Source: Calliphora vicina (lineage: Eukaryota > Arthropoda > Insecta > Diptera > Calliphoridae). Taken from it: a stretch of 64,000 nt of DNA. The position numbers and the translations under genes were made by a program. The notes under the pieces were generated by a model. That model was not told the origin of the DNA. It did no database searches and was given only the letters and a program-made list of their open reading frames with translations. Positions 47,396-57,236 of this stretch are shown one piece after another. The stretch covers positions 43,325,357 to 43,389,356 of the forward strand of contig NC_088781.1 in NCBI RefSeq assembly GCF_958450345.1, in the 5' to 3' direction. The first letter of the stretch is position 1; every line of letters starts with the position of its first letter.

Positions 47396-47656
47396 ATATT
47401 GCAATCTATAGAATGGCGTACCCCCTGTATCTACTGTTCATAGCCTTCAAGAAACGCATTGAGTAGGAATGGAGTACCCCAGAAAATAATTCGAATCATC
47501 AGATCTATGTACGAGGATGCTGAACTCTCAGTTCTTCATAATGAGAACATCTGTCAACCATTTCATTTTAACGCTGGAGTAAAACAAGGATGCCCTTTAT
47601 CACCTCAACTGTTCACCATCGTACTGGATGATATAATGAGCAAAGTCTGTTTAGAC

Positions 47657-47979
47657 CAATGATGTTCATTTCATTGTGCTTTCGCGCTGAGTAACAACAC
47701 TCATATTCCTATTCTCTTTAAAAGAGTATAACAAATGTCACATTTTTCAGAAATTCATTCATCAGAAATTAAAAAATTTGAGAGAATTTCGGCCGTATAA
47801 TGTATATTCTTTTATTTCCTTAAAATTTAAATTACATTCATTTAATAAATTGGTTATATCTGGCAAAAATTCTATATCTAAACATTCTTTATTTATTTCT
47901 TATTTTAAGGGTTTGACATTTTGTTTGCTGGGTAGCTCTCTCACCAATACATCTTCATTTTTATTTTTGAACATCACTG
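47657..47979. mobile_element. hAT-like MITE 1 (target GTTTAGAC)
   Basis: A 323-bp element with ends CAATGATGTTCA and, reverse-complemented, CAGTGATGTTCA. The 8-bp duplication GTTTAGAC lies at 47649-47656 and 47980-47987. The CARTG terminus and 8-bp duplication fit hAT, and the site fits the Ac-type hAT preference (T at position 2, A at position 7). The 73-codon frame at 47778-47999 crosses the right boundary and is not a gene. Confidence 0.82.
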
Positions 47980-48001
47980 GTTTAGACTCTAAACTTTAGA
48001 G

Positions 48002-48462
48002 CAGCGAAATGCAATGAGCTCTCAAATGAGCTCTCTTGTTTTTATTTTCACATGTACGCAAGCACACACATTGTATAAAAACAGTCAGTCTCGCATGAGC
48101 ATTGATAGAAGCAGGTTGTGTTACGCTTTTATGCTTGTTTATTTCATTATTTCAGCTATTTGTTTTTGCCAGAGAATAATTCTCAACTCATACAACTACA
48201 ATATCTAAAACAGTAATGCGCAGCCCATAGCACAATTGTGCAGAATCAAATCACATGTATTCTTATGCTCTTACATTTTAGTAGTCGTTGTCCACTCAAG
48301 GAGACAACTAGGAATACGCATGAGCACTGGTGTATGACTTTTTCTTTATTTTTTTCAGTTTTTGTATTTGTGTGTTTGTAGGTGCACTGAATAAAATAAA
48401 GAATTGAAATAAAAGAAAGAATTGATCTAAAAACTGTAGTGGTGTGAGTTTGCATTTCGCTG
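48002..48462. mobile_element. hAT-like MITE 2 (target C/GTTTAGAG)
   Basis: A 461-bp element with ends CAGCGAAATGCAATGAGC and, reverse-complemented, CAGCGAAATGCAAACTCAC; 13 bp are identical. The flanks CTTTAGAG (47994-48001) and GTTTAGAG (48463-48470) agree at 7 of 8 positions. This fits an 8-bp target duplication with one later mutation. No coding capacity. Confidence 0.75.
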
Positions 48463-48499
48463 GTTTAGAGAGAAGAGGAATTACATGGAGAGATTCCAA

Positions 48500-48794
48500 C
48501 AAGGCGAATTTATACAAGGTGGAGTCAGTCAAACAGCTGATAACTGTTTTTTTCGCTTTTTGGTTCTAACAATTGTCAAAGCTTGTTTTTATATTTAAAT
48601 ATCTACATATTTTAAGCTTATTAACAAAATATTTATTGTTTACATAAATAAGTAAAGCCCTCACTATTCAATTATCTACACTATATTAAGTTTAAATACT
48701 TATTTGTTTAATTTTTCATTTTGGTTTTTTGACATTTGTTAAGACCAATTGTTGTTTTTGTAGAACTGACACCACCTTGTATGAATTCGCCTTG
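48500..48794. mobile_element. P-element-like MITE (target GATTCCAA)
   Basis: A 295-bp element with ends CAAGGCGAATTTATACAAGG (continuing TGGAGTCAG) and, reverse-complemented, CAAGGCGAATTCATACAAGG (continuing TGGTGTCAG); 27 of 29 bases match. The exact 8-bp duplication GATTCCAA lies at 48492-48499 and 48795-48802. A ~30-bp TIR that starts with CA, contains an AAGGTGG block about 20 bases in, and makes an 8-bp duplication resembles P elements. No coding capacity. hAT is the alternative. Confidence 0.78.
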
Positions 48795-48952
48795 GATTCC
48801 AACTCGATGATTTGGATTATGCTTATGATATTTGTCTACTCTCGCGTAATATTGTACATACATGAGATAAATATCAAGAAAACCAAAGCCATGAGAATTA
48901 ACAATCCAACAAGTTGAATAAATAGATAGCTTCTGCTATCTAGGCAGTATAG

Positions 48953-49097
48953 CAGGCGCGGATCCAGAGGGGGTGAAGTAGGAAATTTCTCCCCCAAAAC
49001 TGAAAAGTTTTCATATAAAAAAATTAATAAAAAGAAAAATGTAGAACAAATTTTAATTTCCTCCCCCCCCAAAATGGTTGACCTGGATCCGCGCCTG
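48953..49097. mobile_element. hAT-like MITE 3 (target CAGTATAG)
   Basis: A 145-bp element with perfect 15-bp ends CAGGCGCGGATCCAG. The exact 8-bp duplication CAGTATAG lies at 48945-48952 and 49098-49105. The duplicated site has TA at its centre, as preferred by Buster-type hATs. Its interior has C/G homopolymer runs (GAGGGGGTG; TCCTCCCCCCCC). No coding capacity. Confidence 0.88.
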
Positions 49098-49745
49098 CAG
49101 TATAGTAACAATAAATGGTGACGCGGAAACAGGTTCAACTGCATTCAGTATGGGGAAACTCCCAATTATCTAGGAGAAACAAGCTCAGAATATTCAATGC
49201 ATGTGTAAAGTCTACTCTATTGGAATGGCTATTATCGAGCACAATCACGCAAAAAATAAAAGTATTCATTAATAAGCGCCTCAGAATCATATACAGAACA
49301 TTGTGGCACACCACCATCATCAACACCGATCTCTGGAACTTAACCAATGAGGAACCCATACTGAAAAAAATCAAACGCAAATAATGGAGGTGGATCGATC
49401 AGGAAGATGCTAGATAGCATTACAATAATGACACTAGAGAGGCTCAAGAAGCCGTGGTCGACCCAAGAACAGCTGGAAACTCACGATATTTCGAGAACTA
49501 TGACAATGCAATCTTAAGTGTTAAGTCGCGAAAACAACAGCAGCAAGCCGTGTAAAATGGAGATGATATGTGGAAGCCATATGCTCTCAAGAGAGTTAAT
49601 GGAGAAGAAAAAAAGCGAGGGCACATAATCTGTATAATTTAGTTTAGAAGATTCAAGTATATATAGTTTTAGTGTGGATTATGTAAAATGTGACGTGTCA
49701 CCATAGAAATAAACATCATAGCCAAAAAGATCTCACAAAGCTTAA

Positions 49746-49874
49746 TGTGCTGTTTTTCTATAGCGAATGAGCGTTTTGAGTGGACGTTTTAGATGTATTT
49801 TGTTTTTGTTACAATAACAAAACACATGTTAAATTTCCACTCAAAGTACTCGTTCGCTATAGAAAAACAGCACA
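49746..49874. mobile_element. Short MITE with ~38-bp TIRs
   Basis: TGTGCTGTTTTTCTATAGCG (then AATGAGCGTTTTGAGTGGA) at 49746 matches the reverse complement of the segment ending at 49874 with few differences. TA lies beside each end (49743-49744, one base away, and 49875-49876). It is 129 bp with a small non-palindromic centre. Tc1/mariner-type mobilisation is possible but unproven. Confidence 0.7.
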
Positions 49875-49879
49875 TAACT

Positions 49880-50540
49880 CAAAACATAAATTGTGGACGA
49901 AAGAGGTAAACGCCATCAGACATCACACACTCAGTTAATTCCTTCACAGCAGATAAGTTATCGGCAACAAAATTTAGAACCTGCTCGATTGAAGTAAGGA
50001 TCAATATTGTGGTCGAAGTTGATATAATCTAAATTGCGGCCATGATTCACCCGAAAATGTTTGGGCAGCCTTTTTGTCAACTTAGCTAATGCCACTGCTA
50101 CTAAAGCGGTTAGAGCATGGATAAAGAAACCATGTTGTTAGGAACGATGCCATTAAAATGGTCACAAGCTATATGTAAACCACATCAAAACACCATGTAC
50201 AGGAGAAAATGAATTATCTCCCGGTTATGGAATGTTGAGATTGGAGGAGAGATGATAAATTATACAGTTGACGTCTCCCCCATGAAATGTCAATAAAAAC
50301 CTTTGTATGGAGTTCGTAAATGATAGCTGTAAGCGAAATTCATTGGGACGCCAACAATACTGCGGTTACAGTATACCACAGGAATGTCGTACTGTAAGTA
50401 TTCCCACCATTATAGCTGACAAAGAGAGGATGTAGCTACAAGAACATCTATATTACAGGAAGAAATGTCATAATATTGGGTTTGTGGACTACGAACTGTC
50501 ATTCGGTCAGTCAAAAACTTGTTTACAAAAATTTTTAAAA
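49880..50540. other. Anonymous sequence
   Basis: No recognisable gene, repeat pairing or motif was seen in either strand. Confidence 0.4.
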
Positions 50541-50542
50541 AA

Positions 50543-50883
50543 TGGTCTGTTCAATAACAAAAAACTATTACGAATTATTACAAATTTTCACACAAACATT
50601 TTAAATTTGTACTGAAAAACTGGTAAATTTATAAACAATTTGTGATAATTCGTAACCCCCTGGTTATACCTGATAAATCTTTATCATGATAAACTTCAAA
50701 ATGGTTGTCGAAATAAAAAATGATCAGGTACAGTCTCCATGTATTAGTATTATTGCTTCATTATGATAAAATTGTTAGTGCTTAGACAACTTTGTCTGAA
50801 CAACAAATGTCATTTATTGTTATGGTGAATATTTGTCAAGTATAGACAGGGGTAATAGTTTTTTTTTGTTATTGAACAGACCA
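50543..50883. repeat. Inverted repeat, possible MITE
   Basis: TGGTCTGTTCAATAACAAAA (then AACTATTA) at 50543-50570 is repeated in reverse complement at about 50853-50883 with a small T-run length difference. No clear target duplication. The ~280-bp interior is AT-rich and non-coding. Confidence 0.6.
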
Positions 50884-51914
50884 AACAACTATTTAATTTT
50901 AAAAAGCGTGTTTTTGTGAATTTGACAGTTTATAAGGTAAAAATGACTGTTGTTCTTGTATGTTGTACACTGAAAGAAAAACGCTTCGTAACCCCAATGA
51001 AACTTTTACGTTAACCTGTTTACGTTAATACAATGAAAAGTTTCGTTAATGATATGAAATTTTACGTTGTATTTACGAAAATTACGTTAATATTACGATT
51101 CAGGCAAAATGAGTATTTTTTGGCATTTCGTAGAGTCATTGATGCTACGAAACTTTTTACGTTAATATTACGTAAAACTTTAACGTGAGATTCAATGTAT
51201 AAATTGAATAACGAATGTGTCCCAAATTAATTTTTTGGAATAAAAAAGGTTTAATTGGCAAATCCTAATTGTTTTTGTGTAAATATAGTAATATTTGTAT
51301 GAAATACAGCACCCCTTAAAAATTCAATGAAATATTTACGTAGCAATAATGAATTTTTTGTTTTCCATTTTTTTTCGGATTAAATATTGAAAAATAAAAA
51401 AAATAAATTATATAAAACAAAATTATATATAAAGGAATCGAATTAATGTAGTTTTTAATATTTAAATTGCTTAGTTCTTGTTATTTTGCTAATATAACAA
51501 ATTGTCATTAATGAGACGAAAAACGCCAAAAATTATGTCATTTTACATTAATATTTTAAACAAGTTTTTTAACAATCACGTAATTATGACGAACGTTTAA
51601 TGAAACCATGTCATTAAATTAATGAACTTGTAATCCATGCAACGTAATGTGTCATTGCATTTCTTTGCAAACAAATCATAACGGGACTTTATGGCAAACA
51701 TATTTTTAATGAAAATTTGTAGTAAATACAATGATTTTATCATTAATTTAACGTAATGTGTCATTCAATAAAAAAAAAAATTAAGTATTTAATATAATAA
51801 TGGTAAATACAACGATTCGGTTATCAATACAACGTAAAGTTGAGTTGTATTGAACGTTTCTTAAAGAAATAACGGGACACAAGAGAATGTTGATGCTGAT
51901 GGACACAAAGAAAA

Positions 51915-52672
51915 ACAAGTAAGAAAGTATGGTCGGTCAAGCCCGACCATATAATACCCTACACCAAGTAAATGAGTAAAAATATTTTTCTTTTAAAATA
52001 TCAATAATTTATATTTTTGAGTGATTTTTCGAAGGGGCCTTATATGGGAGCTATGATCAATTATGGACCGATCACCATAAAATTAGGTCGTGTGATTTAC
52101 GTCTATATGAAAGTTATTTATGTTGAATTTTGTTTGTATACCAACATTTTTAAGTGATTTATGCACGTTAAAGTAATTTTCGGAAGCGGGTCTATATGGG
52201 AGCTATGACTAATTATGGACCGATCGTAACAAAATTTGGTGACATGAATTTTGTATATATAAAACTTATTTGGAGCGAAATTTGTGTAGATACATAGATA
52301 AATTAAACATTTATGACCGATAAAGTCCAATTTCGAGGGGACATTTGTATGGGGGCTAGGTGAAATAATGGACCGATTTCAGCCAGTTTCAATAGGCTTG
52401 GTCCTTGGGCCGAAAAAGTAATATGTACCAAATTTGATCGAAATATCTTCAAAATTGCGACCTGTACTCTGCGCACAAGGTTTACATGGACAGCCAGCCA
52501 GCCAGCCAACCAGACGGACGGACGGACGGACATCGTTTAATCGACTCAGAAAGTGATTCTAAGTCGATCGGTATACTTTAAGGTGGGTGTTAGACCAATA
52601 TTTTTGGGCGTTACAAACATCTGCACAAACGCATAATACCCTCCCCACTATGGTGGTGTAGGGTATAATAAA
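51915..52672 (-). mobile_element. INE-1-like element, second family, inside the 3.4-kb element
   Basis: On the minus strand it starts TTATACCCTACACCACCATA with the partner GGGAGGGTATTATGCG. It carries GATGTCCGTCCGTCCGTCTG then GGTTGGCTGGCTGGCTG, blocks repeating CGGTCCATAATTxxTCATAG-like sequence, and ends GGTGTAGGGTATTATATGGT, then a hairpin (GGTCGGGCTTGACCGACC) and CTTTCTTACTTGTTTTTC. The layout and 3' signature match the INE-1-like elements at 30-41 kb, but the sequence differs. Confidence 0.8.
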
Positions 52673-52908
52673 ATAGAGTTGGAACATAATGTGGCACGTT
52701 TAATAAAAATACAACAACAACATAAATTGCATCATCTTCTGTTTTTGAGAGTTTCTTTTTATTTAATTTTAGTTTATTTTAAACAGTCAACAAGTGAAGT
52801 GTTGTTGTGTTAAAAATATAATTGATTTATTTGTTGTTTATAAAAAGTTGAAATTGTGATCAAAATCTAATTTAGTAATAAATAATTTGAAGTGTTTTTT
52901 GAGCAAAA

Positions 52909-53442
52909 ATGGATTGAGGAGGATTTATTTCAATCAATTGAGGAAGTGGTATTCGATTCAAGTGGATCAATGACTCATAAGAAAGGTAAGCTATTATTAA
53001 TACATCAAAAGGAAAATTTATGATACCCATTAAAGAATACGTTTAAATTTTATATTTAGATGAAGAAACTCAAAAAACACGTTACAATATCTACTAACTT
53101 CTTGCGGCCTAAATCACCTCATAAACTTTTTTCAAGGTAAACATTATTAATAATTATATAAAAATTTAAACAAACTATTAAAATATTTTTTTTTCAGAAT
53201 AAAACATCACAATTTCCATAATGTCTGCTAATGACTTATTTGAAATTACTCAGCAAATGAAAATTGGCGACAAGATCGTTTTTAAGTATAATTTAGAAAA
53301 GTGGAGGGCGGAGAAAAACATGTCTCAACAAATTTTGAGTGACTCTCAGGAATCCAAAAACGTTTCATCACCATTTTTCACTATCTCAGACTTCCTGCAG
53401 CGAAATTTTTTTTTACTGATATTCAATTATTTTGCATTTTAG
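52909..53442 (+). CDS. Possible spliced small gene or decayed ORF inside the 3.4-kb element
   Basis: Potential exons lie between good splice signals. One ends AAGAAAG/GTAAGC at about 52980-52991. A second lies between ATATTTAG/ATGAAG (about 53060) and TTCAAG/GTAAAC (about 53136). A third starts after TTTTTTTTCAG/AATAAAAC (about 53197). The third holds ATG at 53221 and 73 codons: MSANDLFEITQQMKIGDKIV, FKYNLEKWRAEKNMSQQILS, DSQESKNVSSPFFTISDFLQ, then a hydrophobic end. The stop overlaps the left edge of the adjacent MITE, so the frame was truncated by that insertion. No family was recognised. It could be a captured host transcript, an accessory gene or chance. Confidence 0.3.
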
Positions 53443-53598
53443 CGGTATTCACAATGTAGAGTACTTGGCCTGGTAATGTAGTAAAAGAGCACAATATCAA
53501 AAAAATAAAAACGAAATACATTAGAAATTGAAATGTTTGTCAATAAATAGCTTTTCTGCTTTTTTACTAGGCCAAGTACTCTACATTGTGAATACCGC
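53442..53598. mobile_element. Harbinger-like MITE (TTA target)
   Basis: GCGGTATTCACAATGTAGAG (then TACTTGGCCTRGTAA) forms inverted ends of about 35 bp with one difference. The direct repeat TTA lies at 53439-53441 and 53599-53601, the 3-bp duplication of PIF/Harbinger elements. It is 157 bp and non-coding. It sits inside the 3.4-kb element and truncates the open frame to its left. Confidence 0.72.
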
Positions 53599-54374
53599 TT
53601 ATATTTTTTGTATTTATTTATACAAATGCTAAGTATGTATATTGAAATCGAATTTAAATATAAAAAGTATTTAAAAAGTATTAATACATATGTACATTTA
53701 GATTAAAATCCTAATAAATTGTAATTATAAATAACTTATTTTTGTTCATTATTATTATGAAAGGAATCGTTTTTGGAATGAAACCTTTTATTAAAATAAT
53801 GATTAATATTGTTAATATAATGTCTTATAATCGTTATATTTATGATATATTTCATTTCATTAATGAAGGAGCACATTCTATTTACGAAACAATGTAGGAA
53901 AATCAATGACAAAATTCATTTTTAAAATGTAAAAACTTCGTTCCATTAATGTAGGATATAATTATATTAGTGAAGCAATGTCATTAAACCAATGTCAACA
54001 TTCATTGCATATATGATAAAGTTTCTTAACATCAATGAAACATGTCGTTATACTATTAATGCAAAATCGTTAAATTAATGATTTGTTTCATATTAGTGTT
54101 GAAAGAGATTCATTAATTTAATGAAACCCTTTCATTATATTGACGAAATTATATCATTGGTTTAATGATATTTGACATTGTAAACACGTATGGTGACGTT
54201 ATTTATATATTCTATATTAATGACATTATTTCATTATATTTACGAAAATTTTGAGATTAATGAAACATTTTTCGTTAATGCAATGACACCGGTAATCGGA
54301 CTGATTTCAAGAACAAAATCATTAATATAACGTAGAAAAACGTTGTATTTACGAAGGTTTTTCTTTCAGTGTAA

Positions 54375-55770
54375 TTGTTGTAGTTACGCTGTCACCTGTT
54401 TAATACATCTTGATACTAAGTGCTTAGTCGTAGTACCAGATATAAATCACAACAAATGTTAATCGAACAAGCAGTCACAAACCGTGACTGGTTCTAACTG
54501 AATTCTGTAGTAGATTTTCCTTTCCCTGAGTAATTGCAATTATTTCAGATAATCATCATTATCAAAAATTCTTCAGTATCTAAAACCTTCCACTATTTCA
54601 TGCATCTGGTCACCTACCATTCCAGAGCTGTAGTGGATGTTTTCCACATCAATCGAACGATACTCAGTATTTAGTCGAAAGACCAGATATGAATCATAAC
54701 AAATGCCAATGTTTTAACCTTTCGAGGAGAGATTAGCCACCCAGAAAACATTGTCACCCCATTAAACATGAAAGAATGTGGTACCAAACATTTAGCAGAG
54801 TTCCCTTTTTCAATTAAGGAATTCAATCATAATCTAACACACTTCCTAAGCTAAAACATTAACCACATACCAATTATGAACTATAGAATTACAGTTCAGA
54901 AGGATATAAACGACGATCGTTTCAAAGTCATAACAGATATTCTTTTATTTTTCTCTGAAAGGAAGGAAAACAGCCGTTCTCGAAAATTCTTTCAAAGCTA
55001 AAACCTTAACTACCTTCCAATCATAAACAGAAAGTTTCAAGTTGCATTCCGAAGGTGCATGAAGGACGATCGTATCAAACTTGTAGCAGATTTTCTTTTC
55101 TTCTGATTAACGAAAACAATTTCCATTCTCAAATATCCTTCAATATCTAAAACCAGATTGCAGTTTCGAATTCATCTAATTTACTTCATGAGAGTCGACG
55201 TTCCTGGTTCCAGTCAGCGTCATTGAGTTTAAGAACTGCATCTCTGCCATCTCACTGAAGAGTTTAATTACCGAACGCATAGTCCATAGAAGCTGTTCTA
55301 TAGCTATTTCTATTAAATGATGTTATTTAGTCAGTGAAAGGAAGAGGATTCAGCAGTCCAGCTATTGGAAATGTAGTTGGGAAGGAAGTATTTCATTAAT
55401 CGGCACATGTGAGAACTTATTAATTCTATTCTTGACAACACCTGACACCTTTTGGTCTGAATAGACTCTCACGTCAATTTAGTTTGTTAAGTCCATAGAC
55501 AACAACTAGATAGGTAACTGAGAGCCAAAAACCTAAGTCTGTTGGCAAAAACCTAATTCATGAGAATGTATTGCATGTATTTTGTTATTGTATCACCCGT
55601 ATGTGTGAAAAGAGAGTAATTTTCCATATATATTACTCTCTCCTTCCGTTCTATGTGTTTATTCTATGGTTAAGTCTATTACTTTACTCAGAGGATTAAG
55701 TAGGAATATGGAGAGTAAATGATAGAAATAAAGAACGACTCTTAGTCTTATGCTCATGCCTTTGTAATGT
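54375..55770. other. Anonymous sequence
   Basis: Short recurring phrases (for example CATAACAAATG / ACCAGATATGAATC near 54445 and 54680; ACGATCGT..CAAA near 54913 and 55065) suggest an old degenerate repeat. No coding motif was recognised. Confidence 0.4.
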
Positions 55771-55779
55771 TTAGTCCAA

Positions 55780-56235
55780 CCAGAAGTACTCATCTTAACT
55801 CTTTCCTTAAACCGACCATATAGTTAGGGAAACGTTTAATTTCCTCCTTCAATGCAGGAGTGGTTAAGGGCTTATTGGCATATACATTTGACTCCAAATA
55901 AGCTCATAAAAATAAATCCAAAGTTGCTAAATCGCACGATCTAGGGGATAAATACTAACCACCGAAACATGAGATTATACGACCAGGAAATTTCTCATGC
56001 AGTATTTGAATTGGTTTATTGGTTGTATAACATGTGGCACCATGTTGTTGAAAACACATATATTCCTCATCAATTTCATCCAATTTAGACAGACATAATT
56101 CTGTTATAATGTTGTGATAAAGAGCAGCAGTAACATAGATATTTCGATCCGGTATGCTCGGAGAATCCAACATTTACAATTGTTCCATGACTAATTGGTG
56201 TGTTGTGTTGAAACTTTAACGATGCAAAGTGGATA
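55780..56235 (-). pseudogene. DD41D transposase fragment
   Basis: The minus-strand open frame at 55955-56173 reads YVTAALYHNIITELCLSKLD, EIDEEYMCFQQHGATCYTT, HEKFPGRIISCFGG. The second catalytic aspartate is histidine (FQQHGAT). After a frame shift the next part reads SPRSCDLATLDLFL...ESNVYANKPLTTPALKEE (third aspartate TLD present), matching the DD41D C-terminal region. The N-terminal half and TIRs are missing. Confidence 0.78.
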
Positions 56236-56259
56236 GAAACATTTTATTTTGGAGGTTAT

Positions 56260-56375
56260 TCGGTAGCACGTGGCCGATTGGAGATATCTTAATGAAGTCA
56301 GTGCTAAGGTTGAGTTGATATTTATATTCATGGGCTCGTAGTTGGAATAGGAGCTAGTAGGCGGCCGCTAATTTG
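56260..56375 (+). repeat. Dispersed repeat (pairs with 23760-23890)
   Basis: ACGTGGCCGATTGGAGATAT, CTTAATGAAGTCAGTGCTAA, TTGAGTTGATATTTATATTC and GCTCGTAGTTGGAATAGGAG parallel 23775-23885. Small and diverged, identity unknown. Confidence 0.5.
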
Positions 56376-57095
56376 CTCACATACGGCCTTTCAGTTTCTA
56401 AATTACTGTACGCTGTATCTTAAATTCTGATATTTGAAAATCTCATTGAATGCAATGTGCAAAATACCCTTGGACATCTTGTACCACTCCCAACGTTGCC
56501 CGTTATTGAAGTGGGTTGTTTAGTTGGTGGGATTTTCACTTTTTTCTCTATTTGTTTCATTCGTTTTTTTTTGTTTGTGGATGAGTGTCAATTGTTGACT
56601 GTTAATTTTATGTCGTTTCGTTATGTTTTTTGTTTGTCTCGCATTTTTTGTGGTGCTTTATTTTTTATTTTTTTGTTGGTTTGCCTTGCGAAGGGTATAA
56701 ATGTATTATCATATGTTACGATCTTGTTAAAACTTTTGATAATGCTTTTATTATAATGTAATCCAAATTGGTAACTATTTGTAACTTGTTTCTTATATTG
56801 TTTTTCTTTTACTCTTGGTTGGTCTATATGTTTGCTATGAATTTAGCAATGACAGCAAAAAAAGGAGTTTAAATACTCGTTTATTACTTCTTACGAGTAA
56901 GTTAGAAGAAAAACGAATTTTTTTATATGAAAAATTGAACCCTCTATTTGTTTAAATCAAAATATTGTGTCATGCTTAAATAATACTTCAGTGCTTATTT
57001 ATCAAATGGAAAGCAGAATACAAGGCGACAAGAAACTTACCCTCAATTTATAAAATTAATTGGTTTAAATTTTAATCCTTCATTTTCAATTAAAG
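56376..57095. other. AT-rich anonymous sequence
   Basis: A 99-codon frame (56457-56756) is T-rich and hydrophobic and has no recognisable domain. No other feature was seen. Confidence 0.5.
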
Positions 57096-57101
57096 CTACT
57101 A

Positions 57102-57128
57102 AGGAGTGAGATCGAAAAATTCTTAACA
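57102..57128. repeat. TIR of the DD37E element, 3' (gene-downstream) end
   Basis: 27 bp beginning AGGAGTGAGATC, bordered by TA at 57100-57101; exact inverted copy at 58374-58400. Confidence 0.92.
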
Positions 57129-57236
57129 TACATATATGTTTATAAAAAAGAAACCACTAAACTTACAGCTTTAATTTTTTTTTTTATTTGATTGAAATTA
57201 TTATTACAATTTACAAAAACAATTATTTTTATAGTT

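Larger units (their letters stand above)
47400..49650 (+). pseudogene. RTE-like LINE interrupted by four short elements
   Basis: RT motifs in the first segment (47459-47656): SRNGVPQKIIRIIRSMYEDA and FHFNAGVKQGCPLSPQLFTI, then VLDDIMSKVCLD. If the intervening elements are set aside, with one target copy each, the segments at 47980-48001, 48463-48499 and 48795-48952 run on to FQLDDLDYAYDICLLS, the catalytic YADD box with its second residue pair altered (YAYD). INIKKTKAMRINNPTS and a FCYLGSI-like piece follow. From 49098: NKLRIFNACVKSTLLEWLLS, KVFINKRLRIIYRTLWHTTI and NTDLWNLTNEEPI. Same family layout as 16831-17530. Inactive. Confidence 0.85.
50968..54371. mobile_element. 3.4-kb CACTG-ended element with subterminal repeats (CACTA/CMC-like candidate)
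   Basis: It starts CACTGAAAGAAAAACGCTTC at 50968. Its end at 54371 reads CACTGAAAGAAAAACCTTCG in reverse complement; 15 bp are identical, then CTTCGTAA agrees again. TA flanks both sides (50966-50967, 54372-54373). About 0.9 kb at the left and 0.6 kb at the right are filled with ACGTTAAT / CATTAATGAAA motifs. CAC termini, a 2-bp duplication and dense subterminal repeats recall animal CACTA (EnSpm/CMC) elements. No transposase was recognised, so the class is provisional. Confidence 0.65.
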
